Notes under the pieces: generated by a model
Seen by the model: only the letters and a program-made list of their open reading frames with translations
What the model was told of the DNA's origin: nothing
Database searches by the model: none
Made by a program: the position numbers and the translations under genes
Assembly (NCBI RefSeq): GCF_011305535.1
Contig: NZ_CP049905.1
Location: 3,718,001-3,782,000 of the forward strand
Direction: 5' to 3'
DNA length: 64,000 bases
Origin: Diaphorobacter sp. HDW4B
GTDB taxonomy: Bacteria > Pseudomonadota > Gammaproteobacteria > Burkholderiales > Burkholderiaceae_C
Shown: positions 62,232 to 64,000 of the stretch, in pieces
Layout: the number at the start of each line of letters is the position of its first letter
How positions within the stretch are numbered: position 1 is the first letter of the stretch

Positions 62232-63314
62232 ATGCTGGACAACCTGATTCGAGAGATTGGTAGCCGCTTTGGTCTGAGCGGGGACCAAGCGAAATCCATC
62301 GCGCAGATGCTGCTGGCCTTCGTCACCAACCCATCTTCCGGTGGCATCTCCGGGCTGCTGCAGCGCTTGCGCGGCGATGGTCTGGAGGGCATGGTGCAGA
62401 GCTGGCTCGGCAATTCGTCGACCCCGCAAGTGCCCAGCAACGCGCAAGTGGAATCGATGTTCGGCACCGGTGCAGGTGGTGGACTGCTGGCCACCATCGT
62501 GTCGCGCCTGGATCTGCCGCGCGACAAGGTGGTGGGCATCGTCGGCGCCCTGCTGCCCAAGCTCATTTCCTATCTGACCCCAGGCGGCTCGGTGCCTTCC
62601 GTGCTGCCTGCCGACGTGGCTTCGCTGGCCGAAGGTGGCCGTGGGCTGCTCGGATCGGCCTTGGCGGGAACGGCCGCTGCCGCAAGCGCAGGAGCCGCGA
62701 GTGTGTCTTCAGCCGCATCGCAAACGGCTGCGGCCGCTGGCAGCGCAGGTGGTGGATTGGCCAAATGGCTGCCATGGATCATCGGTGCGCTGATCGTCAT
62801 CTTCGGCATCAACTACTGCAGCAAGAAAAAACCTGACGCACCAGCGCCCACACCGGCAACCACCTCTGCTCCGGCAGCCGTCACGCCGCCTGCTTCTGTG
62901 GAAGCCGCTCCGGCACCGATGCCCGCACCGGCAGCCAGCGAGGCCGCTGTGGGCGTGCCTACCGGTGCTGCGGTGATCGACAGCGTCGCGCAGGATCTGC
63001 CGATGCTGCGCGTGTTCTTCGATTCCGGCAAGACCGATGTAGCGGCCGAGTTTGGCGACAAGTCCAAGGCGCTGGTCGAGTACCTCAAAGCCAATGCTGG
63101 CGCGAAGGCCGTGATCTCCGGCTTCAACGATCCTACGGGCGATCCGGTCAAGAATGCAGAACTGTCCAAGCAGCGTGCGCAGGCGGTGCAGTCCGCACTC
63201 GTGGCAGCGGGCATTGCAGCGGATCGTGCCGTGCTTGAAAAGCCCGCAGAAACCAGCGACACCGGTGCCAACAATGCCGCATCGCGTCGTGTGGATGTCG
63301 TGATCCGCAAGTAA
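62232..63314 (+). CDS. DUF937/YidB-like and OmpA domain protein
   Basis: A 360-residue protein with an unusual layout. Residues 1-130 are a helical DUF937/YidB-like domain (LIREIGSRFGLSGDQAKSIA, LDLPRDKVVGIVGALLPKLISYL). An Ala/Ser-rich linker precedes a single transmembrane helix at about 179-195 (WLPWIIGALIVIFGINY). A Pro/Ala-rich spacer leads to a C-terminal OmpA peptidoglycan-binding domain (about 255-360; VFFDSGKTDVAAEF, SKQRAQAVQSAL, SRRVDVVI). With no signal peptide the N-terminal domain should be cytoplasmic and the OmpA domain periplasmic. GGAG precedes the ATG. Confidence 0.85.
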   Translation: MLDNLIREIGSRFGLSGDQAKSIAQMLLAFVTNPSSGGISGLLQRLRGDGLEGMVQSWLGNSSTPQVPSNAQVESMFGTGAGGGLLATIVSRLDLPRDKVVGIVGALLPKLISYLTPGGSVPSVLPADVASLAEGGRGLLGSALAGTAAAASAGAASVSSAASQTAAAAGSAGGGLAKWLPWIIGALIVIFGINYCSKKKPDAPAPTPATTSAPAAVTPPASVEAAPAPMPAPAASEAAVGVPTGAAVIDSVAQDLPMLRVFFDSGKTDVAAEFGDKSKALVEYLKANAGAKAVISGFNDPTGDPVKNAELSKQRAQAVQSALVAAGIAADRAVLEKPAETSDTGANNAASRRVDVVIRK

Positions 63315-63335
63315 CAGTCAGGCGAGCGAGTGAAT

Positions 63336-63371
63336 GACAAGGCCGCCGGGCGCTCGCTCGGCGGCCTTGTC
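63336..63371. terminator. Bidirectional hairpin terminator between OmpA and TetR genes
   Basis: A 12-bp perfect stem (GACAAGGCCGCC / GGCGGCCTTGTC) with a 12-base loop lies between converging genes. T tracts on either side are short, so strength is uncertain. Confidence 0.65.
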
Positions 63372-63380
63372 GTTTGTGGA

Positions 63381-63965
63381 TCAGTCGGGCTGGGCAAGCA
63401 ATTCGTTTTTCACCGCGTTCAGCACTTCATTGGCCAGTTGCGGATTGTTGACTGCACGGGCCAGCGTCAGCGCACCGACGGCAGTCGACAACAACATGAT
63501 CGAGCGTGCACGTGCCGGTGCGCCCGAAGCATCATCGGACGGCGTCCAGTCGAAGGACTCGGCCATCTTCTCGATCATCTGCTCGAGCGCTTCGGTGAAA
63601 CCATCTTGCAATGCGTCGCTGCGAGCCACCTCCGCGCCGAGAGAAACCAGCGGGCAGCCGTCGCCCGGATCGTTCAGATGCGCGCGATTCAGATAGCGCT
63701 CGACAAAGCGCTGCTTGAGGTCCTCGTCGGCATGGCGCTTGCGAAAAAGCCGTTTCTCCGATCGCGCGAAGGCGCGTGCCAGCGCCTCGGATGCCAGCGC
63801 CTCCTTCGACGCAAAGTGGGCGTAGAACGCGCCGTGCGTCAAGCCAGCGGCCTGCATGACTTCGGCCACGCCCACACGATCGAAGCCGCGTTCGCGAAAG
63901 AGACGGGCGGCCTCATCCAGAATGCGTTCGCGTTTCTGGGCGGTTTCGTTGGCGGGGTAACGCAT
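63381..63965 (-). CDS. TetR/AcrR-family transcriptional regulator
   Basis: A 194-residue repressor. The N-terminal HTH is clear (RILDEAARLFRERGFDRVGVAEVMQAAGLTHGAFYAHFASKEALA). The C-terminal ligand domain contains a TetR_C-like segment with DGCPLVSLGAEVAR, seen in regulators of the YxaF/LmrA group. Its target is probably beyond the right edge, since the gene downstream is a convergent OmpA-type gene. Effector unknown. Confidence 0.92.
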   Translation of the reverse strand: MRYPANETAQKRERILDEAARLFRERGFDRVGVAEVMQAAGLTHGAFYAHFASKEALASEALARAFARSEKRLFRKRHADEDLKQRFVERYLNRAHLNDPGDGCPLVSLGAEVARSDALQDGFTEALEQMIEKMAESFDWTPSDDASGAPARARSIMLLSTAVGALTLARAVNNPQLANEVLNAVKNELLAQPD

Positions 63966-64000
63966 GGTGGGCGGTGACGAATGGCGATGCCCTGCAGTGT

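Overview
The window is GC-rich, densely packed chromosomal DNA from a betaproteobacterium, most likely Burkholderiales, family Comamonadaceae. Four things point there: a Bug-type (TctC) receptor together with TctAB transport genes, a class I PHA synthase, a BPSS1780-family membrane protein, and gene orders common in that group (PHP phosphatase - YciO-like - M50 protease - trpS; RpfE-like - recJ next to lolC-lolD). No rRNA operon, phage, IS transposase or CRISPR array is visible. Most of the window reads as core genome, so the unusual signals are domain fusions, non-coding repeats and candidate regulatory sites rather than a mobile island.

Layout. 0-5.3 kb: start of an unidentified gene running off the left edge, tRNA-Arg(ACG) with promoter and terminator, then acetate kinase, a MaoC-phosphotransacetylase fusion and a PHA synthase on the minus strand (acetyl-CoA overflow and carbon storage). 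5.7-10.6 kb: a three-gene signalling set (OmpR-type regulator, exported LysM/FecR protein, CHASE2 histidine kinase). 10.8-14.5 kb: trpS with an extra C-terminal domain, M50 protease, YciO-like protein, PHP phosphatase. 14.7-16.5 kb: divergent SDR / LysR pair. 16.5-21.3 kb: recJ with an RpfE-like gene, and lolC-lolD. 21.5-25.6 kb: vWA - DUF58 - MoxR - trypsin-like protease operon. 25.8-29.9 kb: tatD, a family-6-like UDG, a spermidine-synthase-like gene and a lone GspE-type ATPase. 30.2-32.3 kb: tctB-tctA without a receptor gene. 32.4-36.7 kb: EamA exporter, divergent SDR, BPSS1780 protein, homoserine kinase, DUF2782 protein. 36.8-43.3 kb: polA, a hypothetical gene, an HExxH protein, a dienelactone-hydrolase-like protein and a ZIP metal transporter. 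43.3-47.7 kb: LytS/LytTR-type two-component system, argH and a Bug receptor. 47.7-59.6 kb: a hypothetical gene, a 1999-residue alpha-2-macroglobulin with an intact thioester motif, a TPR-glycosyltransferase-like protein, a tandem methylglyoxal-synthase-like protein and PBP1C. 59.7-64 kb: EamA exporter, FMN-dependent alpha-hydroxy-acid dehydrogenase, an inner-membrane DUF937-OmpA protein and a TetR regulator.

The strongest unexplained signal is a roughly 140-bp structured intergenic repeat present three times (509-590, 5511-5650, 21346-21482). Its stems are kept by compensatory base changes, and one copy has lost its central arm. Other points worth checking are the TrpS-DUF1508 fusion, the two-domain methylglyoxal synthase, a Pho-box-like promoter just downstream of it, and an OmpR-style 10-bp direct repeat upstream of the CHASE2/FecR regulator. 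Many start codons were moved inward from the longest possible frame using ribosome binding sites and family N-termini; these choices are stated per gene.
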